DNA from: Hyphomicrobiales bacterium
GTDB taxonomy: Bacteria; Pseudomonadota; Alphaproteobacteria; Rhizobiales; Devosiaceae
Direction: 5' to 3'
DNA: 56,540 bases
NCBI GenBank assembly: GCA_900470445.1
Contig: UCAU01000051.1
Coordinates: 1-56,540, forward strand
The notes beneath the pieces were generated by a model. It saw only the letters and a list, made by a program, of their open reading frames with translations, had not been told where the DNA came from and made no database searches. Position 1 is the stretch's first letter; every line of letters begins with the position of its first letter. Of this stretch, positions 16,126 to 23,308 are shown one piece after another. The position numbers were made by a program, and so were the translations under genes.

Positions 16126-16758
16126 CTATTTCGGCGCGGGGCAGCTATTGGTCGGCTCGACCTTGAGCACGGGGAAGCAATCCTTCCAGGCCTCGGTGCG
16201 CGGTGGCCAGGGGGTGAGGAATTCCGGGCTTTCCTCCAGCTGGAGAATGCCTTGCGCCTGCAAATTCTTCACGCGGCCATCGAGATATTCCTTGATAACG
16301 CTGATCTGCCCATCCTCGACCGTGGCCACCCAGACGTCGTTGACCACCTGGCGATTGCCGCGCTGGAAGGTGCGGAATTGCAATTCGGCGGCGACGCGAC
16401 CGGTCTCGGTGTCGATGTAGAAGGCGTTGGCTGGCAGGAAAATGCTGGTGTCGCTCGCCTGTTCGCAGAACAGTTTGAGGTCGGCGAGGATCGCGTCGAC
16501 CCCGGTAATGTGGCTGGTGGGGTAGGAGAAATCGACGTCGGGCGCGACCGTCTTGGCCATCAGATCGCTATTGCAGCTGGCCCAGGAACTGGCGAGGTCG
16601 AGGATCAAATCCTGAAACTGCGCCCGGGCACTGCCGGCTTCTTCGATCGTGCCGGAAAATTCGACACCGGGCCGGACCTCGGCAGCAGACAGCGCAATGG
16701 GCAGACAGGGCAGCATGGTCAATACAGCGGCAAGCATGCGGACATTGCGCTTGAGCAT
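16126..16758 (-). CDS. Secreted NTF2-like (SnoaL-type) protein of unknown function
   Basis: A 210-residue protein with a signal peptide (MLKRNVRMLAAVLTMLPCLPIALSAA is the region, cleavage after about residue 25). The mature part contains a predicted cone-like NTF2 fold: WASCNSDLMAKTVAPDVDFSYPTSHITGVDAILADL, then a central AAELQFRTF strand and DVWVATVEDGQISVIKEYLDGR. Four cysteines in the mature chain could form disulfides. No enzymatic motif is recognised. Two operator-like elements (16776-16788 and 16795-16807) lie just before its start and match those in the IclR divergent region, suggesting that it belongs to the same regulon. It may bind the imported compound in the periplasm; this is inference. 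Confidence 0.7.
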   Translation of the reverse strand: MLKRNVRMLAAVLTMLPCLPIALSAAEVRPGVEFSGTIEEAGSARAQFQDLILDLASSWASCNSDLMAKTVAPDVDFSYPTSHITGVDAILADLKLFCEQASDTSIFLPANAFYIDTETGRVAAELQFRTFQRGNRQVVNDVWVATVEDGQISVIKEYLDGRVKNLQAQGILQLEESPEFLTPWPPRTEAWKDCFPVLKVEPTNSCPAPK

Positions 16759-16775
16759 CTCGGCATCTCCTGTTG

Positions 16776-16807
16776 ATCGATTATCGAACTTGTGTTCGAT
16801 TAAAGAA
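16776..16807. promoter_or_regulatory. Tandem IclR-type operator elements upstream of the NTF2-like gene
   Basis: ATCGATTATCGAA (16776-16788) and TTCGATTAAAGAA (16795-16807) match the palindrome TTCGATTATCGAA at 12 and 11 of 13 positions. They start 19 bp apart and lie 18 to 49 bp before the NTF2-like start. The same motif and spacing recur at 18549-18580 and around 18696-18708. Confidence 0.65.
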
Positions 16808-16889
16808 TATCAAGACAGTCCTTGCGGTTCACGCCCAGTCAGTTTTTCCGAATGTCAGGAATGCGTCGGTGACATAACTGTGACAGCGG

Positions 16890-17729
16890 CTAGTGCGCGC
16901 TGCGCCTAATGAGCGCTGCCTCAAGGATGTTGCGAAACAGGCAGGCGGTGGTGATGGGGCCGACGCCATCGGGCGCATGGGTGACTGCGGCGGCCTTGCC
17001 CTCGACCCCAGCGAGATCGACATCGCCGAGGATTTGCCCATTGCGGCGGCTGATGCCGACATCGATCAGGATGGCGCCCTGGGCGATGTGGTCGGCAGTG
17101 ATCAGTCCGGCTACGCCGGTTGCGCTCACGACGATGTCGGCTTGGCGGGTCAGCGCCGCCAGATCGCGCGTTGCGGCATGTCCCACCGAGACACTGGCGT
17201 TGCGGTCGAGCAGCATCATGGTCAGCGGCCGGCCGACGACGGCGGAGGCGCTGACCACGGCGACATTCGCTCCGGCCAGATCACCAAACAGCGCCTCGGC
17301 GCAGATCACGCTGGCCTGTGCCGTCGCGGCGGCGCGGCTTGGTGCGCCGAGCAGCAGGTTGCCGGCGTTCATCGGGTGGAGGCCATCGACGTCTTTTTCC
17401 GCGCCAATCGCCAACGCCGCCGCAATGGCTTCAACGCCCTGGGGCAGGGGATAGAGCGTCATCACCGCGTCCACGGCCTTGTCGTCGCGCAGGGCGGCCA
17501 ATTGCCGATAGATTGATGGCGGATCGCTCTCATAGGCCAGCACAGTCAGCGCAATGCCGGCCTGTTCCGCCATCTCCTGTTGCCGGACGGCATAGGCGCG
17601 GGCGCCGGGGTTGTCGGCATCGAGCAGCACGCAGCAGGTGGGGCGGATGCCCGCATCCTGCGCGCGGCGCAGGATCTGGGCATGCATGTCGCGGGCGAGG
17701 TCAAGGCCGGAGAATATGTGGGTCTGCAC
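16890..17729 (-). CDS. FolD-like protein lacking the catalytic Lys and Gln
   Basis: A 279-residue FolD paralogue starting at GTG 17729. The fold is clear: the KDVDGLHPMNAGNL block is present, as is the THAPDGVGPITTACLFRN C-terminal block. However, the Tyr-x3-Lys motif reads Tyr46-Ala-Val-Arg-Gln50, so the catalytic Lys is Gln. The Gln of VQLPLP is Leu92. The NADP-loop GRS is SAS, losing the Arg that contacts the 2'-phosphate. The DVDG aspartates are kept. Cyclohydrolase activity is therefore unlikely; a dehydrogenase, an altered-substrate enzyme or a sensor is possible. It lies 9 bp after the IclR gene on the same strand, so the two are probably co-transcribed. Confidence 0.85.
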   Translation of the reverse strand: MQTHIFSGLDLARDMHAQILRRAQDAGIRPTCCVLLDADNPGARAYAVRQQEMAEQAGIALTVLAYESDPPSIYRQLAALRDDKAVDAVMTLYPLPQGVEAIAAALAIGAEKDVDGLHPMNAGNLLLGAPSRAAATAQASVICAEALFGDLAGANVAVVSASAVVGRPLTMMLLDRNASVSVGHAATRDLAALTRQADIVVSATGVAGLITADHIAQGAILIDVGISRRNGQILGDVDLAGVEGKAAAVTHAPDGVGPITTACLFRNILEAALIRRSAH

Positions 17730-17738
17730 CGGGTGCCC

Positions 17739-18509
17739 CTAGAAGGTCAGGCCGACATCGGCCGCGCATTGGCGCAGTTTGGGGAACATGACCTGCTCGA
17801 TATGCTCGGGCTGATAGCGGTTCTGCGGGAAGATGATCGAGATGGCGCCGATGACCTTGCCGCCCACGCCCAACACCGGCACGGCGAGGGAATCCACGCC
17901 CTCGACATATTCGGCATCGGCAAAGCAATAGCCCTTGGCGCGGATCGCGCCGAGCTGGGCGATGAGCTTGTCCTTGCTGGTTTCGGTGTGTGCGGTATGG
18001 GCGGTGAGCGGCGCATCGGCAATGATCGCGTCGCGGGTTTCCGCATCGAGGAAGGCCAGCATGGCGCGGCCAGCGGCGGTGGGCAGCAGCGGAATACGGC
18101 TGCCGGTGGTGACCATGTTGAGGGTGAAGCGCGCCGGGCCATAGGAATGGGCGACATAGACCGCCTCGGTATCGTCCAGCATGCTGAAGGACACCGCCTC
18201 CCCCACCTCGTCGGAGGTGAGCCGCAGAATGGGCTGGATGATCTGCGAAATGCCGCGGCCTTCGACAAACCCCTGCGTCAGGCGCAGCACATGGGGGGTG
18301 AGCTCGTAGCGGCCCCGGTCGCTGGCGAGATAGCCGAGCTGTTCCAGCGTCCGCACCAGCCGCCGCGCCACCGCCCGGCTGAGATTGGTTTTCTGCGCCA
18401 CTTCGGCCATGGTCAGCATGCGGTTCTTGCCGTCAAACGCGCAGATGACCTCCAGGCCCTTGGCAAAGGTCAGCGAAACTTCCTTGTCGTCCGCGTCCAG
18501 CCTGCGCAT
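17739..18509 (-). CDS. IclR-family transcriptional regulator
   Basis: A 256-residue IclR protein. The N-terminal winged helix (about 12-75) includes TFAKGLEVICAFDGKNRMLTMAEVAQKTNLSRAVARRLVRTLEQLGYL. The C-terminal effector domain (about 90-250) includes SRIPLLPTAAGRAMLAF and GVDSLAVPVLGVGGKVIGAISI, both typical of IclR. I used the ATG at 18509, preceded by a purine-rich AGGGAT; a TTG at 18527 would add six residues. It is divergent from the flavodoxin-fold gene and heads the IclR-folD-like pair. The 288-bp upstream region holds the probable operators. Confidence 0.92.
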   Translation of the reverse strand: MRRLDADDKEVSLTFAKGLEVICAFDGKNRMLTMAEVAQKTNLSRAVARRLVRTLEQLGYLASDRGRYELTPHVLRLTQGFVEGRGISQIIQPILRLTSDEVGEAVSFSMLDDTEAVYVAHSYGPARFTLNMVTTGSRIPLLPTAAGRAMLAFLDAETRDAIIADAPLTAHTAHTETSKDKLIAQLGAIRAKGYCFADAEYVEGVDSLAVPVLGVGGKVIGAISIIFPQNRYQPEHIEQVMFPKLRQCAADVGLTF

Positions 18510-18548
18510 ATCCCTGCACCCCCCCAAATCAAAATCATCTTAGCGATG

Positions 18549-18580
18549 TTCGATAATAGATCAATCGTTCGATTAGCGAG
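18549..18580. promoter_or_regulatory. Tandem IclR-type operator elements, IclR-proximal
   Basis: TTCGATAATAGAT (18549-18561) and TTCGATTAGCGAG (18568-18580) each match the 13-bp palindrome at 11 positions and start 19 bp apart. They lie 40-71 bp upstream of the IclR start. The same spacing occurs before the NTF2-like gene. Confidence 0.6.
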
Positions 18581-18676
18581 CGGTGCTCTGTGCGGGTGCC
18601 CATATATTGTGCATCACGAAATTTGGCCTTCAAGATAATCAATCGGCTTGACCGTGCCGCCAAACTGGCCTTAGGC

Positions 18677-18708
18677 TCTACATAACGAACATTAATTCGA
18701 TAATCGAA
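18677..18708. promoter_or_regulatory. Perfect IclR-type palindrome with a half-site 19 bp upstream
   Basis: TTCGAT-A-ATCGAA at 18696-18708 is a perfect 13-bp palindrome. A half-site with ATAACGAAC places a second CGAAC exactly 19 bp earlier. It lies 90-121 bp upstream of the flavodoxin-fold gene. This is the strongest copy of the motif. Confidence 0.65.
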
Positions 18709-18797
18709 CGCGTCGGGAGCGGGGGGCTGGAGCTGCTGATTGGCGGCGCCAGAACTCGTCCGCACGCCGCGATGTCGCGACTGCCCTAAGGATCGGA

Positions 18798-19379
18798 ATG
18801 AAAGTCCACGTCATCTATGCCCACCCCCTGACCGATAGCCTGGCTGCGCATTTGCATCGGGTGACGGTCGATAGCCTCGTTCAGGCGGGGCATGAGGTGG
18901 ACGATCTCGATCTTTATGCCGACAATTTCGACCCCATCCTGTCGCTAGAGGATCGGCGCGACTATCACGACACGGCCATCAATCAGCGCAAGGTCGCGGG
19001 ATATGTCGAGCGGCTGCAAAGCTGCGAGGGGCTGGTGCTGTGCCATCCGGTGTGGAATTTCGGCTGGCCGGCAATTCTGAAGGGTTATTTCGATCGCGTG
19101 TTCCTGCCCGATGTATCGTTCAAGCTGGTGGATGGGCAGGTTTCGCCCGGCCTCAAGAACATTCGGAAGCTCGCAACCGTCACCACCTATGGTTCAAAGC
19201 GCTGGCGCGCCGCCGTGCTGGGCGATGCGCCGCGCAAGAATGGCACGCGCTTTTTGCGCGTCGTCTGCCACCCAAGGGTCAAAGTGCGCTATCACGCATT
19301 ATACGACATCAACAATGCAACGCCGGAACGCACCGATGCCTACATCGCCAAGATCCGCGCCGAAATGCTGAAATTCTAG
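18798..19379 (+). CDS. NAD(P)H-dependent oxidoreductase, flavodoxin-2 fold (NQO1/KefF-like)
   Basis: A 193-residue protein with the flavodoxin-like quinone-reductase fold. The N terminus KVHVIYAHPLTDSLAAHLHRV is the phosphate-binding strand and loop. GLVLCHPVWNFGWPAILKGYFDRVFLPDVSFKL is the FMN/FAD-binding signature region. TVTTYGSKRWRAAVLGD covers the third loop. It reduces quinones or other electron acceptors with NAD(P)H. It is the first gene of the ABC transporter/FolD operon, and the next ATG is only two bases after its stop. A redox role on the imported compound is possible. Confidence 0.88.
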   Translation: MKVHVIYAHPLTDSLAAHLHRVTVDSLVQAGHEVDDLDLYADNFDPILSLEDRRDYHDTAINQRKVAGYVERLQSCEGLVLCHPVWNFGWPAILKGYFDRVFLPDVSFKLVDGQVSPGLKNIRKLATVTTYGSKRWRAAVLGDAPRKNGTRFLRVVCHPRVKVRYHALYDINNATPERTDAYIAKIRAEMLKF

Positions 19380-19381
19380 CC

Positions 19382-20179
19382 ATGACCGCTTCCTTGGCCC
19401 AGACAAAGACCGATAAAGCCCCGGCCAATGACCGGCTGCCGGGCAATGCCGCCCTGATGTTCGACGCCGTCTCGATGACCTTTCCTGATGGCACCCAGGC
19501 GCTCGATAAGGTGACGCTGGCCATCCAGCCGGGCGAATTCGTCTCCATTGTCGGCCCCTCCGGCTGCGGAAAATCCACCCTGCTCAAGCTCGCCTCGGGT
19601 CTTGAGAGCCACACCTCGGGCGATATCTGGGTGGATCGCGATAGCCTCGGCTATACGTTCCAGGATGCGACGCTGCTGCCGTGGCGCAAGGTGTTGGCCA
19701 ATGTCGAGCTGCTGATGGAATTGCGCGGCTTTGATCCGGCCGAGCGCCGCCGCATTGCCCTGGAGCAGATCGAGCTGGTGGGGCTGTCGGGGTTTGAAAA
19801 CCACTATCCCCGGCGGCTATCGGGAGGCATGAAAATGCGGGCTTCGCTGGCGCGCTCGCTCGCGCTTAATCCGGCTGTGTTCCTGTTCGATGAGCCGTTC
19901 GGGGCGCTTGATGAGATCACCCGCGAGCGGCTCAATGATGAGCTGATCGCGCTCTATACCAGGCAGAAATTCACCGGCCTCTTCATCACCCATTCGATCC
20001 CCGAGGCGGTTTATCTGTCCACCAAGGTCGTGGTCATGTCCAAGCGTCCGGGCCGCATCGTCGCCAGCTTCGACATTGCCTTCCCCGAGCCGCGCACGCC
20101 CGAGCTGCGCTACAGCAGCGGCTTTGCCGAAGTCTGCGGGGAAATCTCGCTGGCTCTGCGCAACGCGATGGAGAGCTAG
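19382..20179 (+). CDS. NitT/TauT-type ABC transporter ATP-binding protein
   Basis: A 265-residue ATPase with Walker [11 protein letters not shown]-loop TFQDATLLPWRKVLANV (SsuB/TauB-like), signature LSGGMKMRASLARSLA, Walker [14 protein letters not shown] and H-loop ITHSIPEAVYLSTK. It belongs to the nitrate/sulfonate/taurine (NitT/TauT) class. It lies two bases after the oxidoreductase gene and four bases before the permease. The imported ligand is unknown. Confidence 0.92.
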   Translation: MTASLAQTKTDKAPANDRLPGNAALMFDAVSMTFPDGTQALDKVTLAIQPGEFVSIVGPSGCGKSTLLKLASGLESHTSGDIWVDRDSLGYTFQDATLLPWRKVLANVELLMELRGFDPAERRRIALEQIELVGLSGFENHYPRRLSGGMKMRASLARSLALNPAVFLFDEPFGALDEITRERLNDELIALYTRQKFTGLFITHSIPEAVYLSTKVVVMSKRPGRIVASFDIAFPEPRTPELRYSSGFAEVCGEISLALRNAMES

Positions 20180-20183
20180 GACC

Positions 20184-21038
20184 ATGGCAAAATCTCAACG
20201 CAAGCTCGCCGTCGAACGCTATCTCGCCAAGCCGCTGGCTGCCCGGCCCGGCGTCTCCCAGCGCTTCGCCGCTGCCCTGCTGCCGCCGCTGCTGATGGGC
20301 GTGCTGGTGGTCATCGCCTATATCTGGACGCGCTCGGGGCTGGAAACGCACCGCCAATTCCTGATGCCGACGCTGGAAGGCCTGTGGACCCAGGCATTCA
20401 GCCAGCCGGCAGTACTCGGCCAATTGTTCAATGCTGCCGTCACCACGCTGTCGATAGCGCTGGCGGGGCTGGCCATTTCCATTCCCATCGGCATGTTGCT
20501 GGGCGTGGTGATGTTCCGCTTCCAGGTCATGGAAAAGGCCATCTTTCCCTATCTGGTTGCGCTGCAATCCATCCCGATCCTGGCGATCATCCCGCTGCTG
20601 CAATCGGCCTTGGGCTTCGGCTTCCTGCCCAAAGTGCTGATCGTGGCGCTCTTCACCTTTTTTTCCATTCCGACGACGCTGCTGCTGGGCCTCAAGAGTG
20701 TCGATCGCAGCATTATCGACCTGTTCCGGCTGCAAAAGGCCGGCTGGCCCACCATGCTGATCAAGGCCGGGTTCCCCTCGGCGGCGCCGACGCTGTTTGC
20801 CGGGCTGCGCATTTCGGCGGGGCTCGCGGTGATCGGCGCCATCGTGTCGGAACTGTTTTTCCTGTCCGGCCCCGGCGGGCTCGGGCAGATGCTGATCAAC
20901 GCCAAGATCGATTTCAAATACGAACAGATGTATGCCGCATTGCTGGTGTCGTCGGTGCTGTCGATCTCGGTTTATCTGCTGTTCAGCTGGCTTGGAAACC
21001 GGCTGTTTTCGGAATGGCACGAGTCGGGGGGGAGGTAG
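20184..21038 (+). CDS. NitT/TauT-type ABC transporter permease
   Basis: A 284-residue inner-membrane protein with about six segments, among them LLPPLLMGVLVVIAYIW and TLSIALAGLAISIPIGMLLGVVM. The stretch FRLQKAGWPTMLIKAGFPSAAPTLFAGLRISAGLAVIGAIVSELF contains the EAA-type coupling loop of SsuC/TauC permeases. It begins four bases after the ATPase. The long cytosolic N terminus (about 30 residues) is basic. Confidence 0.92.
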   Translation: MAKSQRKLAVERYLAKPLAARPGVSQRFAAALLPPLLMGVLVVIAYIWTRSGLETHRQFLMPTLEGLWTQAFSQPAVLGQLFNAAVTTLSIALAGLAISIPIGMLLGVVMFRFQVMEKAIFPYLVALQSIPILAIIPLLQSALGFGFLPKVLIVALFTFFSIPTTLLLGLKSVDRSIIDLFRLQKAGWPTMLIKAGFPSAAPTLFAGLRISAGLAVIGAIVSELFFLSGPGGLGQMLINAKIDFKYEQMYAALLVSSVLSISVYLLFSWLGNRLFSEWHESGGR

Positions 21039-21091
21039 CGCGAGGTACAAGCCAGACCCGCGCACACCGAAATGCTTCACATGGGACAACA

Positions 21092-22252
21092 ATGATGAAC
21101 TTCAGGACCTTACTGCTCGCCGTCACCGCGCTTACCGGCGTTGGCCAGGCTGCCCACGCTGCCGAGCCCGGCGCCTTCGCCAAGGCGCATTACACCACCC
21201 CATTGGCCGATGTGTGCCCCAATCCCTTCATCATCCAGAAGGATTGGCTGGCCCAGGCCGAGCATGGCGGGCTCTATCAGATGATCGGGGCAGGGGGCGA
21301 AATGTCCTCCGGCAAATATCAGGGGCCACTCGGCTCGACCGGCATCGATCTGGTGCTGCTCGAAGGCGGCGGCGGGGTCGGCCTGGGCGATGGCGAAACC
21401 GCCTATTCGGCGCTCTATATGGGCAATTCCAAAGCCGGCGTGACGCCGCATCTGGGTTTCCAGGAACTGGACAACGCCTTCATCTTCTCCAAGCAATTCC
21501 CGGTCGTCGGCGTGGTCAGCCCGCTGGATAAATCGCCCACCTCCCTGTTTTGGGACCAAGCGACCTATCCCGAGGGCTTCAAGACCATTGACGATCTCAA
21601 GGCCTTCGCCGCTTCGGGCAAGGGCAAGATCTATGTTTCCACCATCAAGCGCACCTTCGGCAAATATCTGGTGGACCAGGGCGTGCCGGCCGATGTCTTC
21701 ATCGAAGGCTATCGCGGCGATGGCGAGAATTTCGTCGCCAATAACGGTACCTGGCTCAATCAGGGCTTCGTCACCAGCGAAGTCTACAAATTCGCTCACG
21801 GCAACAACTGGGCCAAGCCGATCGACTATCTGCTGATCTCCGATCTCGGCTATTCCATCTATACCGGCATGCTCTCGGTCGCCAGCAACCGGCTTGAAGA
21901 ACTCGCGCCATGCCTTGAAAAGCTGGTGCCCATCATCCAGCAGGCCGAGGTGGATTATGTGACCGATCCGTCCGAGGCCAATGGGACCATCGTGGCCTTC
22001 AATGAAGGCGGCTTTGGCGCTGGCTATTGGAAGACCGATGCCGATCTGATGACCTATGCGGCTAAGGCGCTGGTCGATTCCGGTGTCGTCTCCAATGGCA
22101 GCAATGCCACTTTGGGCGATTTCGATATGGCGCGGGTTTCGGCGCTGTTCGATCTGGTCAAGGGCGGGCTCGATGAACGCGCCGATCCGGCTGTCACGCC
22201 GGAAAGCGTCGTCACCAACCGCTTCATCGATCCCTCCATCGGGCTCAAATAA
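21092..22252 (+). CDS. ABC transporter substrate-binding protein (NMT1/SsuA-like class)
   Basis: A 386-residue periplasmic protein with a signal peptide of about 22 residues ending AHA, then AEPGAFAKAHYTTPLADVCPNPF. It is larger than most SsuA/TauA proteins and has the unusual glycine-rich LVLLEGGGGVGLGDGE segment. Two cysteines (PLADVCPNP and APCLEKL) may form a disulfide. The ligand cannot be predicted. Its stop codon overlaps the folD start by one base (TAATG), so this binding protein and FolD are translationally coupled, which links uptake directly to one-carbon metabolism. An alternative ATG lies three bases later. Confidence 0.85.
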   Translation: MMNFRTLLLAVTALTGVGQAAHAAEPGAFAKAHYTTPLADVCPNPFIIQKDWLAQAEHGGLYQMIGAGGEMSSGKYQGPLGSTGIDLVLLEGGGGVGLGDGETAYSALYMGNSKAGVTPHLGFQELDNAFIFSKQFPVVGVVSPLDKSPTSLFWDQATYPEGFKTIDDLKAFAASGKGKIYVSTIKRTFGKYLVDQGVPADVFIEGYRGDGENFVANNGTWLNQGFVTSEVYKFAHGNNWAKPIDYLLISDLGYSIYTGMLSVASNRLEELAPCLEKLVPIIQQAEVDYVTDPSEANGTIVAFNEGGFGAGYWKTDADLMTYAAKALVDSGVVSNGSNATLGDFDMARVSALFDLVKGGLDERADPAVTPESVVTNRFIDPSIGLK

Positions 22253-23106
22253 TGCCGCATCCGCAGGCCATTCTGCTCGATGGCGACAGGCTCGCCGAGC
22301 GCCTGCGGGACGAGATGAAAGCCGATGCGGCGCTGCTGATGGCGCGCGGCATCCAGCCGAAAATGGCAACCGTGCTGGTGGGGGATGACCCCGCCAGTGC
22401 CAGCTATGTGGCGCGTAAGCACGCCGATTGCGCTGAGATCGGCATCGCCGTCGAGGATAGGCGGCTGCCTGCCACGATCACGTCGGATGAACTGCTCGCG
22501 GCCATTGCGGCGCTGAATGCCGATCCGTCCGTGCATGGCTTCATGGTGCAATTGCCGCTGCCGGCGGGGATCGACGAAGCCGCCATGCTCGAAGCCGTGC
22601 GCCCCGACAAGGATATCGATGGATTGCACCCCATCAATCTGGGGCGTCTGCTGGCGGGTCAACCGGGCATCCTGCCCTGTACGCCGGCCGCCATCCTCAC
22701 TCTGCTCCAAGCCTGTGACATTCCCCTGGCCGGCGCTGAAGTGGCCATTATCGGTCGCGGCAGCCTGGTGGGGCGTCCGCTGGCTATGCTGCTCTCGCAA
22801 CGCGGCGTCGACGCCACCGTCACCCTGCTTCACAGCCAATCGCACGATCTGGCCGCGGCCACACGCCGCGCTGACATCGTCATTTCGGCGGCAGGCATTT
22901 CCGACCTGATCACGCCCGACATGATCAAGCCCGGCGCTGCTGTGATCGGCGTTGGCATCAGCTATGTCGATGGCAAGATGATTTCGGATATCGCTGCGGG
23001 CGTTGCCGATGTGGCTGCCTGGATCACCCCGGCCCATGGCTCCGTCGGCCCGCTGACCCGCGCCATGCTGCTCAAAAACTTGCTGCGCGCAGCGGCCAGG
23101 CAATAA
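22252..23106 (+). CDS. folD: Methylenetetrahydrofolate dehydrogenase/cyclohydrolase FolD paralogue
   Basis: A 284-residue FolD with the catalytic set intact: Tyr52-Val-Ala-Arg-Lys56, Gln100 in MVQLPLP, and Asp121/Asp123 in DKDIDGLHP. It interconverts 5,10-methylene-, methenyl- and 10-formyl-THF. The NADP loop reads GRGSLVGRP (family GRSxxVG), and the usual IDVGIN is IGVGIS, so cofactor preference may differ from the housekeeping enzyme. It overlaps the binding-protein gene by one base. As the last gene of the transporter operon, it likely feeds one-carbon units from the imported compound into the folate pool. Probably not the cell's only folD. Confidence 0.9.
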   Translation: MPHPQAILLDGDRLAERLRDEMKADAALLMARGIQPKMATVLVGDDPASASYVARKHADCAEIGIAVEDRRLPATITSDELLAAIAALNADPSVHGFMVQLPLPAGIDEAAMLEAVRPDKDIDGLHPINLGRLLAGQPGILPCTPAAILTLLQACDIPLAGAEVAIIGRGSLVGRPLAMLLSQRGVDATVTLLHSQSHDLAAATRRADIVISAAGISDLITPDMIKPGAAVIGVGISYVDGKMISDIAAGVADVAAWITPAHGSVGPLTRAMLLKNLLRAAARQ

Positions 23107-23248
23107 CCGCGCGCTCATTCCTCCCCCGCGTCCTGCGCCGAACAAAATCAGTTGCCGTAACCCCCGGCGCTAGCGTGGCCTTGCTGGCAAATCATCGGAA
23201 GGGAAAAAGCCTTCTGAATATGGCCTCCGGCAGGCCTCGCAACGTTTA

Positions 23249-23265
23249 TCTATCAAATTAGTAGA
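23249..23265. promoter_or_regulatory. Operator-like palindrome upstream of the organosulfur genes (first half)
   Basis: TCTATCAAATTAGTAGA (TCTAT-N7-GTAGA) lies 43 bp before the first LLM monooxygenase, in an otherwise GC-rich region, and is followed by CTTATAAT, a good -10 candidate. A near-identical 17-mer precedes the ABC transporter gene at 27461. No regulator gene is adjacent. Confidence 0.6.
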
Positions 23266-23308
23266 CTTATAATCCCGGCACGTGATTTGCTATTCGGCAG
23301 GGGAAACA

